NCBI GenBank assembly: GCA_015056905.1
Contig: SVFI01000002.1
Location: forward strand, 170,916-234,915
DNA from: Lachnospiraceae bacterium
GTDB taxonomy: Bacteria; Bacillota; Clostridia; Lachnospirales; Lachnospiraceae
Direction of reading: 5' to 3'
DNA: 64,000 bases
The notes under the pieces were generated by a model that made no database searches, was not told the DNA's origin, and saw only the letters and a list, made by a program, of their open reading frames with translations. The position numbers were made by a program, and so were the translations under genes. Positions 47,716-58,215 of this stretch are shown here, piece by piece; within the stretch, counting starts at the first letter, position 1, and the number at the start of each line of letters is the position of its first letter.

Positions 47716-49395
47716 TTAATTCGCTCCGATTCCGAGTCGGTTGAGTGCTGAGAAGATTGCTCTCACGGAAGCTCTCGTAATGTTGCTGCTTACGCCGACA
47801 CCGTATGTAACGGTTCCGTCATCTGCATCGAGAAGATGAATGTACGCAGCCGCCTGTGAACTTGCTCCACTCTGAAGAGCATGCTCTTCGTAATCAAGCA
47901 CTTTGATACGCACGCCCGTCTGCTCCTGAATACCTCTCTGCACCGCATCGATAGGTCCGTTTCCGACCGCTTCGAAGGTCTTTTCCACACCGTGATCTGT
48001 ATAGACCACCGTCACCTTCGTATCGAACGCGGAATCTGTCGCATCGCTCATATCGTCCACACGAAGTTTTCTGAAATGAAGCGGTTCTTTCTGCTCCAGA
48101 TACTGCTCGCGGAACTGTTCCATAATCTGCTCCGGAGAAACCTCTCCCTGTTTCTCTGAAATGTTCTGGATAACTTTTGCAAATTCTTTGTGCATTCCCT
48201 TCGGGAGTTTGAAACCGAAATACGTGTCCATAACGAAAGCAACTCCGCCCTTTCCGGACTGGGAATTGATACGGACAATCGGCTCGTATTCTCTTCCGAT
48301 ATCCGCCGGATCAATCGGCAGATACGGTACCTGCCAAATTTCACTTCCGCGTTCTCTGAGCGCAGAAACTCCCTTGTTGATTGCATCCTGATGCGAACCG
48401 GAAAATGCAGTAAATACCAATTTACCCGCATACGGATGACGCGGATGAATCGGAATCTTACAGCATCTTTCGTACAATTCAATACTCTCGTTAATATGTT
48501 CAATGTTCAACTGCGGGTCAATACCCTGAGAGAACATATTGTAAGCAATATTTAAAATATCAACATTACCGGTACGTTCACCATTACCGAACAGCGTACC
48601 CTCCACGCGGTCAGCACCTGCAAGAAGAGCAAGCTCCGCACTCGCAACGCCTGTTCCTCTGTCATTATGTGGATGCACGGACAAAATAATACTTTCTCTG
48701 TCCTCAAAATGCTTGTTCATCCATTCAATCTGGTCCGCATACACATTCGGTGTGTTCATCTCAACCGTAGAAGGGAGGTTAATGATAATCGGATCTTCCT
48801 TCGTTGCGCCCCATGTTTTCTGTACCGCCGTGCAAATGCGAAGCGCAAAGTCAAGCTCTGTTCCCGTAAAGCTCTCAGGCGAATACTCCAGAATAATCTT
48901 GCCCGGGAATTTCGCCGCACGCTCTTTTACCATCTGGGTTCCTTTAACAGCAATATCGATAATTTCATCCTGCTCCATATGGAACACAACATCTCTCTGA
49001 AGCGTTGAGGTTGAATTATAAATATGTACGACTGCCTGTTTACATCCTTCGATTGCCTCGAAGGTACGGTCAATCAGTTCCTCTCTGCACTGCGTCAAAA
49101 CCTGAACGACAACATCGTCCGGAATCAGCTTACGGTCTACAAGCTGTCTGAGATAATCAAACTCAATCTGGCTCGCCGCCGGAAAACCGATTTCGATTTC
49201 CTTAAAGCCAAGCTTAATCAGATGCTGAAACATCTCGATTTTTTCTTCTACGACCATCGGATCAATCAGCGCCTGATTTCCGTCGCGCAAATCTACACTA
49301 CACCAAATCGGTGCTTTTTCAATTTCTTTATTCGGCCATTCTCTCTCCGGATAGTCAATGACCGGATTTTTATGATATCTTTGATAATTTAACAT
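47716..49395 (-). CDS. leuA: 2-isopropylmalate synthase
   Basis: PIWCSVDLRDGNQALIDPM; SVHPHNDRGTGVASAELALLAGADRVEGTLFGNGERTGNVD. Confidence 0.95.
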   Translation of the reverse strand: MLNYQRYHKNPVIDYPEREWPNKEIEKAPIWCSVDLRDGNQALIDPMVVEEKIEMFQHLIKLGFKEIEIGFPAASQIEFDYLRQLVDRKLIPDDVVVQVLTQCREELIDRTFEAIEGCKQAVVHIYNSTSTLQRDVVFHMEQDEIIDIAVKGTQMVKERAAKFPGKIILEYSPESFTGTELDFALRICTAVQKTWGATKEDPIIINLPSTVEMNTPNVYADQIEWMNKHFEDRESIILSVHPHNDRGTGVASAELALLAGADRVEGTLFGNGERTGNVDILNIAYNMFSQGIDPQLNIEHINESIELYERCCKIPIHPRHPYAGKLVFTAFSGSHQDAINKGVSALRERGSEIWQVPYLPIDPADIGREYEPIVRINSQSGKGGVAFVMDTYFGFKLPKGMHKEFAKVIQNISEKQGEVSPEQIMEQFREQYLEQKEPLHFRKLRVDDMSDATDSAFDTKVTVVYTDHGVEKTFEAVGNGPIDAVQRGIQEQTGVRIKVLDYEEHALQSGASSQAAAYIHLLDADDGTVTYGVGVSSNITRASVRAIFSALNRLGIGAN

Positions 49396-49427
49396 TTCTT
49401 TGCCTTCCTTTTATCCAAAATTTAAAA

Positions 49428-49451
49428 ACAGCCCATCGTTAGATGGGCTGT
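49428..49451 (-). terminator. intrinsic terminator downstream of the HPr-like gene
   Basis: Minus strand ACAGCCCATC-TAAC-GATGGGCTGT followed by TTTTTAAATT. Confidence 0.9.
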
Positions 49452-49455
49452 CAGA

Positions 49456-49719
49456 TTATTCTCCCAGTCCGTTTTCGATTGCGGTCACAAGAGCCTTAAG
49501 TGCCTCTTCCTCGTCCTCACCGTCACAGACAAATTCTATTTCATCGCCACATTTAACACATGCACCCAGAACGCTAAGCACGCTCTTGGCGTTTGCCGTA
49601 TTGTCTCTGAAAGAAAACGTAATCAGAGATTTAAACTGCATCGCTTCCTTGCATAGGTTGCCAGCCGGTCTTAGATGTAGCCCTGTAGGATTTTTAATAG
49701 TAACTTTCTGGCTTACCAT
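49456..49719 (-). CDS. HPr family phosphocarrier protein
   Basis: NPTGLHLRPAGNLCKEAMQFKS with conserved His; NAKSVLSVLGACVKCGDEIEF with Ser-46-like position. Confidence 0.92.
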   Translation of the reverse strand: MVSQKVTIKNPTGLHLRPAGNLCKEAMQFKSLITFSFRDNTANAKSVLSVLGACVKCGDEIEFVCDGEDEEEALKALVTAIENGLGE

Positions 49720-49815
49720 GAAACATACCCTCCATCACAATTTAATCGTCGTTACCCCTATCTGATAGTGTAGCATATCTAGCTTATTTTCACAAGATAT
49801 TACAAGAATATTGCA

Positions 49816-51165
49816 CTAGAACATTACATCCTGAATCAGATGTGCAAGCTTTTTCGCTTCCGCCTCAATCTGTGCCTGATCTTTCCCCTCAATCATAACA
49901 CGGACAAGCGGTTCCGTTCCGCTCGGACGAATCAGCACACGGCCTTCGCCTGCAAATTTAGCCGTGAGTTCCTCAATCGCATTTGCAATCTCCGGATATT
50001 CCATATATCGGTCTTTTTTGTGGTTTGCCACCTTAGCATTGACAAGTGCCTGCGGCAGCACCTCCATAATGGAAGCAAGCTCTGAGAGAGGCTTTCCTGT
50101 TTCCACCATGACCTGAAGCAGGTGAAGTGCACTCAAAAGTCCATCACCCGTTGTGTTCTCATCAAGGAAAATAATATGTCCCGACTGCTCACCGCCGAGA
50201 TTGGAACCAATCTCACGCATGCGCTCAAGCACATATCTGTCGCCGACCTTCGTCTGTTCAATCTTAAGCCCGTTCTTTTCTCCCATCAGGAAAAATCCGA
50301 GATTACTCATGACCGTTGCCACAATCGTGTCATCCTTGAGTGTACCTTTGGACTTCATATGATTACCGATGATTGCCATAATCTGGTCACCATCTACCGT
50401 CTGTCCGTTTTCATCCACGGCCAAAAGTCTGTCCGCATCTCCGTCAAACGCAAGTCCGACCTGCGCTTTTTCAACTAATACACGACCTTTCAACTCTTCC
50501 ATATGTGTTGAACCACAGTTCGCATTAATATTGCTTCCGTCCGGATTGTTATGAATCGCAATCACGCTAGCACCGAGTTCTTTGATTGCTTCGACCGAAG
50601 TATAGAACGCAGCTCCCTCCGCGCAATCCACTACAATTTTCATTCCCGAAAGGTCCATCGGGATTGACTGAATTGCATGGTTAATATACTCTTCTCTTGC
50701 ATCGGTACGGTATTTAATCTTTCCGACCTGAGAACCGGTCGGGAATTTTACGCCGTCCATACCGCTCTTAATGACAGCCTCGATCTCATCTTCCATCTCA
50801 TCCGGAAGTTTGTAACCGTTTCCGTCAAAAAATTTGATTCCGTTAAATTCCACCGGATTATGGGAAGCCGAAATCACAACTCCGGCATCGACTTTGTATT
50901 TCCGTGTCAGATATGCCACTGCAGGCGTCGGAAGGACACCGACGTAAACAGCATTTGCTCCAACCGAACACGCTCCGGCCATCAAGGCGTTCGCAAGCAT
51001 ATCTCCCGAAATACGTGTATCGCATCCGACCATAATTGTCGGTTTATGCTCCTTCTCTTTGGTTAGGACATATGCGCCCGCCTGGCCGAGCTGCATTGCC
51101 AGCATCGGTGTCAATTCCGCATTTGCCACTCCACGTACTCCGTCCGTACCAAACATTCTACCCAT
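49816..51165 (-). CDS. glmM: phosphoglucosamine mutase
   Basis: MGRMFGTDGVRGVANAELTP; VVISASHNPVEFNGIKFF; DGDADR; RPSGTEPLVRVM. Confidence 0.95.
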   Translation of the reverse strand: MGRMFGTDGVRGVANAELTPMLAMQLGQAGAYVLTKEKEHKPTIMVGCDTRISGDMLANALMAGACSVGANAVYVGVLPTPAVAYLTRKYKVDAGVVISASHNPVEFNGIKFFDGNGYKLPDEMEDEIEAVIKSGMDGVKFPTGSQVGKIKYRTDAREEYINHAIQSIPMDLSGMKIVVDCAEGAAFYTSVEAIKELGASVIAIHNNPDGSNINANCGSTHMEELKGRVLVEKAQVGLAFDGDADRLLAVDENGQTVDGDQIMAIIGNHMKSKGTLKDDTIVATVMSNLGFFLMGEKNGLKIEQTKVGDRYVLERMREIGSNLGGEQSGHIIFLDENTTGDGLLSALHLLQVMVETGKPLSELASIMEVLPQALVNAKVANHKKDRYMEYPEIANAIEELTAKFAGEGRVLIRPSGTEPLVRVMIEGKDQAQIEAEAKKLAHLIQDVMF

Positions 51166-51200
51166 CGTTTCATTCCTCTTTTCTAATTTATTTTGATGAT

Positions 51201-52478
51201 TTACTTTTCTGACAATTCTACAAGAACCGAAATCTCTGCCGCTGCTTTCGTAACACCTTCCGGAACCGTAATCTGCGCCGGAACACGATATCTGCCCTCT
51301 TCTAACTGCCAAATTTCGTTCGCCTGCCGATAAGCTTCCCAGTCAATACTAAGTTCCACATCACTTACCTGCATCGCGTTCATTTGCTTGGAAAAACCAT
51401 CTACACGAATCGTTATAATACCATCGCTGTCAATTACTTCTGCTTCCAGAAAACTCGGAAGTCCGTTCATTACAATATCATTTGTCGATACTTCAAACTC
51501 TTTGGTCAGGATTTCATCAATCGGAACTTCGACCGTTACCATTTTGTCTTTTTCCGCATCTGCCAAAATAATTCCATCCGGAAGGTATCTTGTCAAATCG
51601 ATTTCCAACGTCACATTTTCATCCGCACCATCGACTTTCACCGCTGCCGATGTCACATCAAACGATGTCAGATAGGTCAGAGAAGACGGCTTACCGGCCA
51701 CGACAACCGTCTGTTTGTCCGCTGTTACCTCTCCGCTGATGCCATAGCCTTCTTTCGGAACACCGCTTGCAGAGAACCTGAGAGGAAGTTCCTTTGTCGC
51801 AAGAATCTGTGCCGCCATCGCAACCGTTGAAATATTCATATTCAGGCCCGCATCTTTTATCTGTTTTCCTTCTCCGTCATAAAGCTTCAAATCCACAGAT
51901 GTATTTACGTCGCTGTTAAGACCTGCTACCGACACCTCCGCCGTGACCTTCTTGATTGCAGACACAACGGAATGCGCACCTGAGATGCGCACAATATTTT
52001 CTGCCGTAGAAACATTTCCCACCACATAACCGTCTTCCGGATTGCCTGAAACAATCGGAGTAATCATGAACTGCTTACGCAACATTTCCTCAATTTTAAC
52101 CGTCGCATACTCTGTCTTAGATTTCATACTTTCGATTTGTCCGCTGTACTTGTTCGACTCAATTCGAATCGGTACCATACCGGTCTCCTCATCGTAATCT
52201 TCCAAATCAACAATTGCCTTAAAATTATCCTCACTCAGATAATCCTGAATAGAACGCTTGGCACTGACGGAAATGGAAACTACTGAGTCGCTTGTCAGCT
52301 CATATACTTTTCCGTTCGTTGTAATTCCTTCTGTATTCGTCACAATGACCGGGATATCCGTATAACTTGTGTTAATCACCGGATCTGATATGTTAATCAC
52401 AGCAAGCCACAACAGAATGGAAATAAAAACTGCAAGTATTTTCAGGCCGAAGTTATTAAAGATTTTAGATTTCTTCAT
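51201..52478 (-). CDS. cdaR: YbbR-like domain protein (CdaR)
   Basis: MKKSKIFNNFGLKILAVFISILLWLAVINISDPV plus repeated YbbR-like beta domains; between cdaA and glmM. Confidence 0.92.
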   Translation of the reverse strand: MKKSKIFNNFGLKILAVFISILLWLAVINISDPVINTSYTDIPVIVTNTEGITTNGKVYELTSDSVVSISVSAKRSIQDYLSEDNFKAIVDLEDYDEETGMVPIRIESNKYSGQIESMKSKTEYATVKIEEMLRKQFMITPIVSGNPEDGYVVGNVSTAENIVRISGAHSVVSAIKKVTAEVSVAGLNSDVNTSVDLKLYDGEGKQIKDAGLNMNISTVAMAAQILATKELPLRFSASGVPKEGYGISGEVTADKQTVVVAGKPSSLTYLTSFDVTSAAVKVDGADENVTLEIDLTRYLPDGIILADAEKDKMVTVEVPIDEILTKEFEVSTNDIVMNGLPSFLEAEVIDSDGIITIRVDGFSKQMNAMQVSDVELSIDWEAYRQANEIWQLEEGRYRVPAQITVPEGVTKAAAEISVLVELSEK

Positions 52479-53355
52479 TCTTACCCCTTCCCTTCCATGA
52501 CAGTTTCTTTTTCTTCTTATCTTCTGTTGTCTTATTCTGTAACGTAATAATCTTAGAGCGCAGAGTGTCCGGCTCCACATTACGCGTCAGCTTACCGTCA
52601 TGCGCCATCGAAACACGTCCGGTCTCTTCTGACACAATGATGGTGAGCGAATCCGTCACCTCAGAAATACCGACACCTGCACGATGTCTCGTTCCGAGAT
52701 CTTTGGAAAGCTCCATATTGTCGGAAAGCGGAAGATAACATGTCGCCCATGTCACCCTGTTTCCGCGAATTATCACCGCGCCGTCATGAAGCGGTGTATT
52801 ATGCTCAAAAATATTGATTAGAAGCTGGCTCGTCACAAGACCGTCTACTTCAATTCCCGTTCTCTCGTATTCTGCAAGCGATGAATTATGCTCGATTACA
52901 ATAAGCGCACCCGTTTTAACTTTTCCCATCTCGTAGCAGGCTTTTACGATTTCCTGCACCGTTTTGTCAGAAAAACGGCCTTCCGATGCCTTGCTCGCAT
53001 CAAATGGCAAAATGGCACTCATAATGCTCTTTTGCCCAATCTGCTCAAGTGCACGTCTGAGCTCCGGCTGAAGAATGATAACAATCGCAATCGCCGCGAT
53101 CGAGAACACCTCACCCGCAATCCAAAGAATGGTTGACATATTAAACAGTGCTGCTACGAGAAGAAATACCAAAATCACAATCACACCACGCAAAAGAGCC
53201 CAGGTTCTTGTGTTTCGAATCCAGGCTAACAGCTGATATACCACGAATGAAATTATGAAAATCTCGGCAATATCTGTCCACATCAGTGTCTTTGGGATGT
53301 GTATTGTAGAAAGATATTTTTCAATAAATGTACTGATTTGTTGCATTTGGAACAC
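52465..53355 (-). CDS. cdaA: diadenylate cyclase
   Basis: IFEHNTPLHDGAVIIRGNRVTWATCYLPLSDN...LGTRHRAGVGISEVTDSLTIIVSEETG DAC domain; three N-terminal TMs. Confidence 0.95.
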   Translation of the reverse strand: MFQMQQISTFIEKYLSTIHIPKTLMWTDIAEIFIISFVVYQLLAWIRNTRTWALLRGVIVILVFLLVAALFNMSTILWIAGEVFSIAAIAIVIILQPELRRALEQIGQKSIMSAILPFDASKASEGRFSDKTVQEIVKACYEMGKVKTGALIVIEHNSSLAEYERTGIEVDGLVTSQLLINIFEHNTPLHDGAVIIRGNRVTWATCYLPLSDNMELSKDLGTRHRAGVGISEVTDSLTIIVSEETGRVSMAHDGKLTRNVEPDTLRSKIITLQNKTTEDKKKKKLSWKGRGKNEEI

Positions 53356-53398
53356 CTGACTTTATATTATTTTTGTGTATCCATGTGTAATTCATGTT

Positions 53399-54328
53399 CT
53401 ATAAAACACTCGTAATCTTCTTCACGGTATGTTGTGATTTTGCCACCGTATTTTTCGGAATGGCCTTCACATAATAATAGTATTCATCGTCCTCAAACTG
53501 AACATACTCCGTTCTCGTATAATCCACGTTGAACGCAAAAAACTCAACAATCTTGGCAACCGCCAAAGCTACTATCGTTCCGAGTACAAGCGACAAAACA
53601 GAAATGTTCGTCTCATACATAAGGTTTCCGACCAAAAGAATTACCACATTCGCTATCGCACCCGTAAACATAGCTATTGTCCACGCATGGTCCACAGATA
53701 ATCTACGGATGATATACACAATAATTGTGGTAACACAAAAAGAAATAATCACAACCATCATTGCCTTGTCCTTGATAATGCCATCAAGAACATAGCGAAA
53801 CTTCGAAATCGTACTGTCTGCATCCAGTGCCATAATCATCGCCGCATTGACTTTGATGTAACGAATCACGTAATACGCAACAACACCGCAGGTCACTGAA
53901 ACAACCGACGCCGGTCCGCACAAAAGCCCGACAGCCACCGGCACAACGTACGGAATTTTCATCCCGAAACAAATCGGCAAAAGCAAAACAATCAATGTAT
54001 CCTTCGGTGAAAAACGATAGTACAGAAGGAACATCAAAAGAAAGATTCCTCCTGCCACAATAGCACATTCCATAGATATTGCATAACTGTGAAGTATGAC
54101 AAAAAGCGCTGCAATCACAACCAGCAGATTCATCGGCAAAAACGAACACATAAGTGCAACAACAAGCACGATGACCGGACTGTTAATCTTGGTCATATAG
54201 CCGAGATTGAGGTTCAATACCATTAACGTGCCCAGCGCCAATAAAAATTTAAGCAGCGGAAGAAGATAGACTTCATTCCTGCTGTAAAAATTTCTCAAAT
54301 TTTCTCTCAATTCCAATAAAGAAGACAT
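53399..54328 (-). CDS. hypothetical multi-TM protein
   Basis: Long open frame, hydrophobic segments; family not recognised. Confidence 0.7.
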   Translation of the reverse strand: MSSLLELRENLRNFYSRNEVYLLPLLKFLLALGTLMVLNLNLGYMTKINSPVIVLVVALMCSFLPMNLLVVIAALFVILHSYAISMECAIVAGGIFLLMFLLYYRFSPKDTLIVLLLPICFGMKIPYVVPVAVGLLCGPASVVSVTCGVVAYYVIRYIKVNAAMIMALDADSTISKFRYVLDGIIKDKAMMVVIISFCVTTIIVYIIRRLSVDHAWTIAMFTGAIANVVILLVGNLMYETNISVLSLVLGTIVALAVAKIVEFFAFNVDYTRTEYVQFEDDEYYYYVKAIPKNTVAKSQHTVKKITSVL

Positions 54329-54348
54329 AATGTAACTCCTTTTCCTGC

Positions 54349-54750
54349 CTAGCGACTGTTTTTTTCGATGTCATAAATGGCAGCCAGCTGCTTTAAATGA
54401 CGGTAATATCTTTTCAGGCTTCTCTTCGCCCTGCTGTATCTGAATGAATAGACAATATATGTAATGAGCGCGTATGCAACAACAAATACTACATAGTACA
54501 AAAGCACCTGTTTACCAAACGCCCACAAATCCATCTTGTAGATATCCTGCATCAGTGTCTCCAAGTGATAGTACACATAGAATCCACAGACAATCAGAAA
54601 TCCTAACGTGGCACTAATGATGGAGCGAAGCACCTGCATACCCATATAATCGCTTCGAAAATAGCTTCCGATTGACATGTAGGTTTTGCCTTCGTTCGTC
54701 TCATACGCTGCCATCTTGGTCATTAGTTTGATTCTCTCCTGACTAAGCAT
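54349..54750 (-). CDS. hypothetical membrane protein, 133 aa
   Basis: Two TM segments; family not recognised. Confidence 0.65.
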   Translation of the reverse strand: MLSQERIKLMTKMAAYETNEGKTYMSIGSYFRSDYMGMQVLRSIISATLGFLIVCGFYVYYHLETLMQDIYKMDLWAFGKQVLLYYVVFVVAYALITYIVYSFRYSRAKRSLKRYYRHLKQLAAIYDIEKNSR

Positions 54751-54771
54751 CGGTCTCTCCTTTTACTGCTA

Positions 54772-55185
54772 TTATTTATCAAGGAAACGCATTCTGTTCT
54801 CTTTTGCTTTGCGTATTTCCGCAGGTGATTCCACCTGTACACCCGTCTTGCCCATGGCACTGTTTAATCCGCGCATCATGTCATTTTTGCAGGCAGGACA
54901 ATACTTTCCGCTGCCAATCATCTTACCGCAGGACTCACACGGAATTCCGATTGGTGAGTCATCTGCAAATTCAAGACGCTCCTGTCGAATCCATGTCTGA
55001 ATCTGCTGTATCTCCACCTCACACTCTTCCGACACTTCATTGATGGTTGCACGACCGTGCTGTTGTATGTATTTCTTTACAGTCTGGAACTTCTCTTCCT
55101 GTTTATCCCTACATGACGGACAGATAAACGGTCCGGCAATATAATTAAATAATCTTCCGCATTTGCGACAATTTCTTACATCCAT
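54772..55185 (-). CDS. yvyF: YvyF/TIGR03826-like flagellar operon protein with zinc-ribbon cysteines
   Basis: MDVRNCRKCGRLFNYIAGPFICPSCRDKQEEKFQTVKKYI...CESCGKMIGSGKYCPAC. Confidence 0.88.
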   Translation of the reverse strand: MDVRNCRKCGRLFNYIAGPFICPSCRDKQEEKFQTVKKYIQQHGRATINEVSEECEVEIQQIQTWIRQERLEFADDSPIGIPCESCGKMIGSGKYCPACKNDMMRGLNSAMGKTGVQVESPAEIRKAKENRMRFLDK

Positions 55186-55187
55186 AG

Positions 55188-55940
55188 TTACCTCCTGCTA
55201 CCTCCACCGGCAAGACACAGGAAGAAAACCCTCTCCGCTCCCGCTTCCTTAAGAAGCGCGGAAAGCGCATCCATTGTGCTTCCGGTTGTATATATGTCAT
55301 CGATAATTATAGTCGTATATAATTTTACATCATTTCTATTGATTTTGAAAGCCTTTTTCAAATTATTTTGGCGCTGCGCAACATCAAGTTCTTTCTGCGG
55401 CTGCGTATTCTGAACTCTTTTTACCACATCCGTCAAAATAGGGATTCCCATACGTCTCCCAATCTCCTTTGCGAGCAATTCCGCTTGGTTATACCCCCTT
55501 TTGTATAACCGTTTCGAATGCAGCGGCACCGGAATAAGCACATCCGGATTTACACTGCGGATAAAGTCCCCCAGCTGCCTCTCCGCCAAATATGCATATG
55601 CTCTTGCATACTCCCTGCGTCCTCCGTATTTGAAGCGGTAAACCGATTCACGAACTGTATTCTCATACACAAACAGGGATCTTCCCCGCTCAAAAAAATG
55701 ACTATGACATGTGCAATCCGTACAATATTCCTCCGCTTCTGCCGACAGTTGTTTCCCGCACTTGAGACAATATGGTTCTCCGACAATACGCACCTTGGAA
55801 AGACACGCGCTGCAGACAACCCCTTCCCCCATAGGCACAGGCTCATCGCAGAACGGACAACGAACCGGATATATAAGACCAAGTATCCACTCCACCGCCG
55901 CTATAAATTTAATCCCTGTCTGTTTACATTTTCTCCTCAT
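55188..55940 (-). CDS. comF: ComF family phosphoribosyltransferase
   Basis: CPFCDEPVPMGEGVVCSAC; KRGYNQAELLAKEI; IIIDDIYTTGSTMD. Confidence 0.93.
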   Translation of the reverse strand: MRRKCKQTGIKFIAAVEWILGLIYPVRCPFCDEPVPMGEGVVCSACLSKVRIVGEPYCLKCGKQLSAEAEEYCTDCTCHSHFFERGRSLFVYENTVRESVYRFKYGGRREYARAYAYLAERQLGDFIRSVNPDVLIPVPLHSKRLYKRGYNQAELLAKEIGRRMGIPILTDVVKRVQNTQPQKELDVAQRQNNLKKAFKINRNDVKLYTTIIIDDIYTTGSTMDALSALLKEAGAERVFFLCLAGGGSRR

Positions 55941-58165
55941 AAAAGCACCGACTGTTCCTTTATTTTCTCTTTCAGACCGGTATAGCGCGTCTGCACATTT
56001 TCATTCGCAATCATTTCTTCCACAACTTCCTGCGTCCCGATAATCGTGACACATTTGACAGCTCTGGTAACAGCAGTATAAAGAAGGTTACGGTATAAGA
56101 GCAGCTTTGGCACTCCGAGAAGCGGAATGACTACTGCCGGATATTCACTTCCCTGTGACTTATGTATCGTCATCGCATAAGCAAGTTCCAGTTCCTCCAC
56201 ATTATCAAAAGAGTATAGAACAAAACGCCCCTCCTCATATTCCACCTTTATCTGCCTTGCATATTCATTGATAGATACAATCCTCCCGACATCTCCGTTA
56301 AATACGCCAAGTCCTTTGTCAATCGTAATATTGTACTTACCGACAACTTCCCACTCAAGTTTATAGTTGTTTTTCACCTGCATCACTTTATCACCTTCGC
56401 GGAGGAGTTTTTCCCCGAAGGCATATTCCATCTTGCCCGACTCCGGAGGATTGACATACTCCTGCAATATCCGGTTGAGCGTTACAGCTCCGAGTGCCCC
56501 TTTCTTCATCGGAGTGAGCACCTGGATATCGTAAGATTGCGCACCGGTATAGCGCGGCATTTTGTCTGTCACAAGTTGCACAATGTTATTGTAAATCCGC
56601 TTTGCATCCTCTCTCGGAAGAAAGAAGAAGTCTTTGCTTTGATTTGCTAATGAAACCGACTGGCCGGACTGTATCTTGTGAGCATTCATGACAATGTCAC
56701 TGCCGTCCTCCTGTCGGAAAATTTTCTCCAGCTTCACGCATGCAAAGCATTCACTCTCTACAATGTCACGCAGCACCTGTCCCGGTCCGACCGAAGGGAG
56801 CTGATGCATATCACCGACCAGAATCAACCTTGTTCCTACCGGTATCGCCTTTAAAAGCGACTGAAAAAGAAACACATCCACCATCGACATCTCATCAATA
56901 ATTATTGCATCCAGTTCAAGGGGATTATCCTCATCTCTCTCAAAATAACCTCTGTCAGCATCGGCCCCGCCGCTGATTTCAAGCAGGCGGTGGATGGTCC
57001 TTGCTTCATAGCCGGTCGCTTCCGTCATACGCTTTGCCGCTCGTCCCGTCGGTGCAGCAAGTGCAATGTTGTACCCTTGCTGCATGAAATAGCGGATGAT
57101 GGTGTTAATCGTCGTAGTCTTTCCTGTCCCCGGACCTCCGGTCAAAATAAAAACACCGTTCTGAATACTTCCCTTGACCGCCTCCTTCTGCAGGCGGTCC
57201 AGTTGCAAATGTTCTTCCTTTTCAATGGCAGCAATTCTTCTTTCTATCTTCGCATCATCTGCTTCCTGTTGCGGAAGATTCTTCAGTTGCAAAAGCATTC
57301 CTGCCACGCCGACCTCGGCATAATAAGCTGACATACTGTAAACACAATCGCCTTTATATACCAACTTTTTATCCATTGCCAAATTCATAATATGCGGCTC
57401 GATCGCCTCACATTCCACGCCGAGTAGTTCCTGTGCGTCGTCCAACAACTCCTTCACAGGCAGATAAAGGTTACCCTCGGCTAACGCCTGGGATAAAACA
57501 TACAATATTCCGCTGCGGATACGATAATCTGAGTTCGTGTGAATTCCTATTTTTTCTGCAATAGCATCCGCCGTCTTAAAACCGACACCTTCGATATCTT
57601 CTGCCATTTTGTATGGATTTTCTTTTAAAATCCCGTACATACCCAAACCATACGTCTCGTAAATTTTGACAGCAAGGGTATTTCCGATTCCATACTTCTG
57701 CAAAAAGAGCATCGCCATGCGCAAATCCTTCTTCTCTGCAACTGTCACTGCAATTTCCTGCGCCTTACGCAAACTGATTCCTTTAATTTCCGCAAGACGT
57801 TCCGGTTCTTCCTCCATGATGCGGAGCGTGTCGGCGCCGAATCTCTTGACAATTCTTGCCGCCAACGCCTCACCGACTCCTTTGACTGCACCGGACGAAA
57901 GATAACGTCGAATGGATTGCTCATCTGTCGGTTCTATGATTTCATACTGCGACACTTTCAGCTGTTCGCCATAGCTCGGATGGTAGTCCATCTCGCCGCT
58001 CACACGAAGCATCTGCCCGGTGACATCCACCTGAAAACTTCCGACAACAATCAGTTCTTCCTCCTCGAATGTCGTCATCAGCACGCAATATCCGTTCGTC
58101 TCATTCCGATATATAATTCTTTCCACATAGACATCAATCGTCTGCATAGTCCTCCTCTGCGCCAA
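55937..58165 (-). CDS. recD2: RecD2-type ATP-dependent DNA helicase
   Basis: FILTGGPGTGKTTTINTIIRYF; IIDEMSMVDVFLF; AMTIHKSQGSEYPAVVIPLL. Confidence 0.95.
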   Translation of the reverse strand: MAQRRTMQTIDVYVERIIYRNETNGYCVLMTTFEEEELIVVGSFQVDVTGQMLRVSGEMDYHPSYGEQLKVSQYEIIEPTDEQSIRRYLSSGAVKGVGEALAARIVKRFGADTLRIMEEEPERLAEIKGISLRKAQEIAVTVAEKKDLRMAMLFLQKYGIGNTLAVKIYETYGLGMYGILKENPYKMAEDIEGVGFKTADAIAEKIGIHTNSDYRIRSGILYVLSQALAEGNLYLPVKELLDDAQELLGVECEAIEPHIMNLAMDKKLVYKGDCVYSMSAYYAEVGVAGMLLQLKNLPQQEADDAKIERRIAAIEKEEHLQLDRLQKEAVKGSIQNGVFILTGGPGTGKTTTINTIIRYFMQQGYNIALAAPTGRAAKRMTEATGYEARTIHRLLEISGGADADRGYFERDEDNPLELDAIIIDEMSMVDVFLFQSLLKAIPVGTRLILVGDMHQLPSVGPGQVLRDIVESECFACVKLEKIFRQEDGSDIVMNAHKIQSGQSVSLANQSKDFFFLPREDAKRIYNNIVQLVTDKMPRYTGAQSYDIQVLTPMKKGALGAVTLNRILQEYVNPPESGKMEYAFGEKLLREGDKVMQVKNNYKLEWEVVGKYNITIDKGLGVFNGDVGRIVSINEYARQIKVEYEEGRFVLYSFDNVEELELAYAMTIHKSQGSEYPAVVIPLLGVPKLLLYRNLLYTAVTRAVKCVTIIGTQEVVEEMIANENVQTRYTGLKEKIKEQSVLL

Positions 58166-58185
58166 AGCACATATAACAAAAGAAA

Positions 58186-58204
58186 GGCTGTCACCCGGAC
58201 AGCC
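58186..58204. terminator. intrinsic terminator
   Basis: ggctgtc-acccg-gacagcc flanked by A- and T-rich runs. Confidence 0.8.
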
Positions 58205-58215
58205 CTTTTCATATT

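Noticed and set aside
51166-51312. 49-aa N-terminal extension of GlmM in the ORF track
   Set aside because: Overlaps the cdaR 3' end and lacks similarity; MGRMFGTDG is the canonical start.
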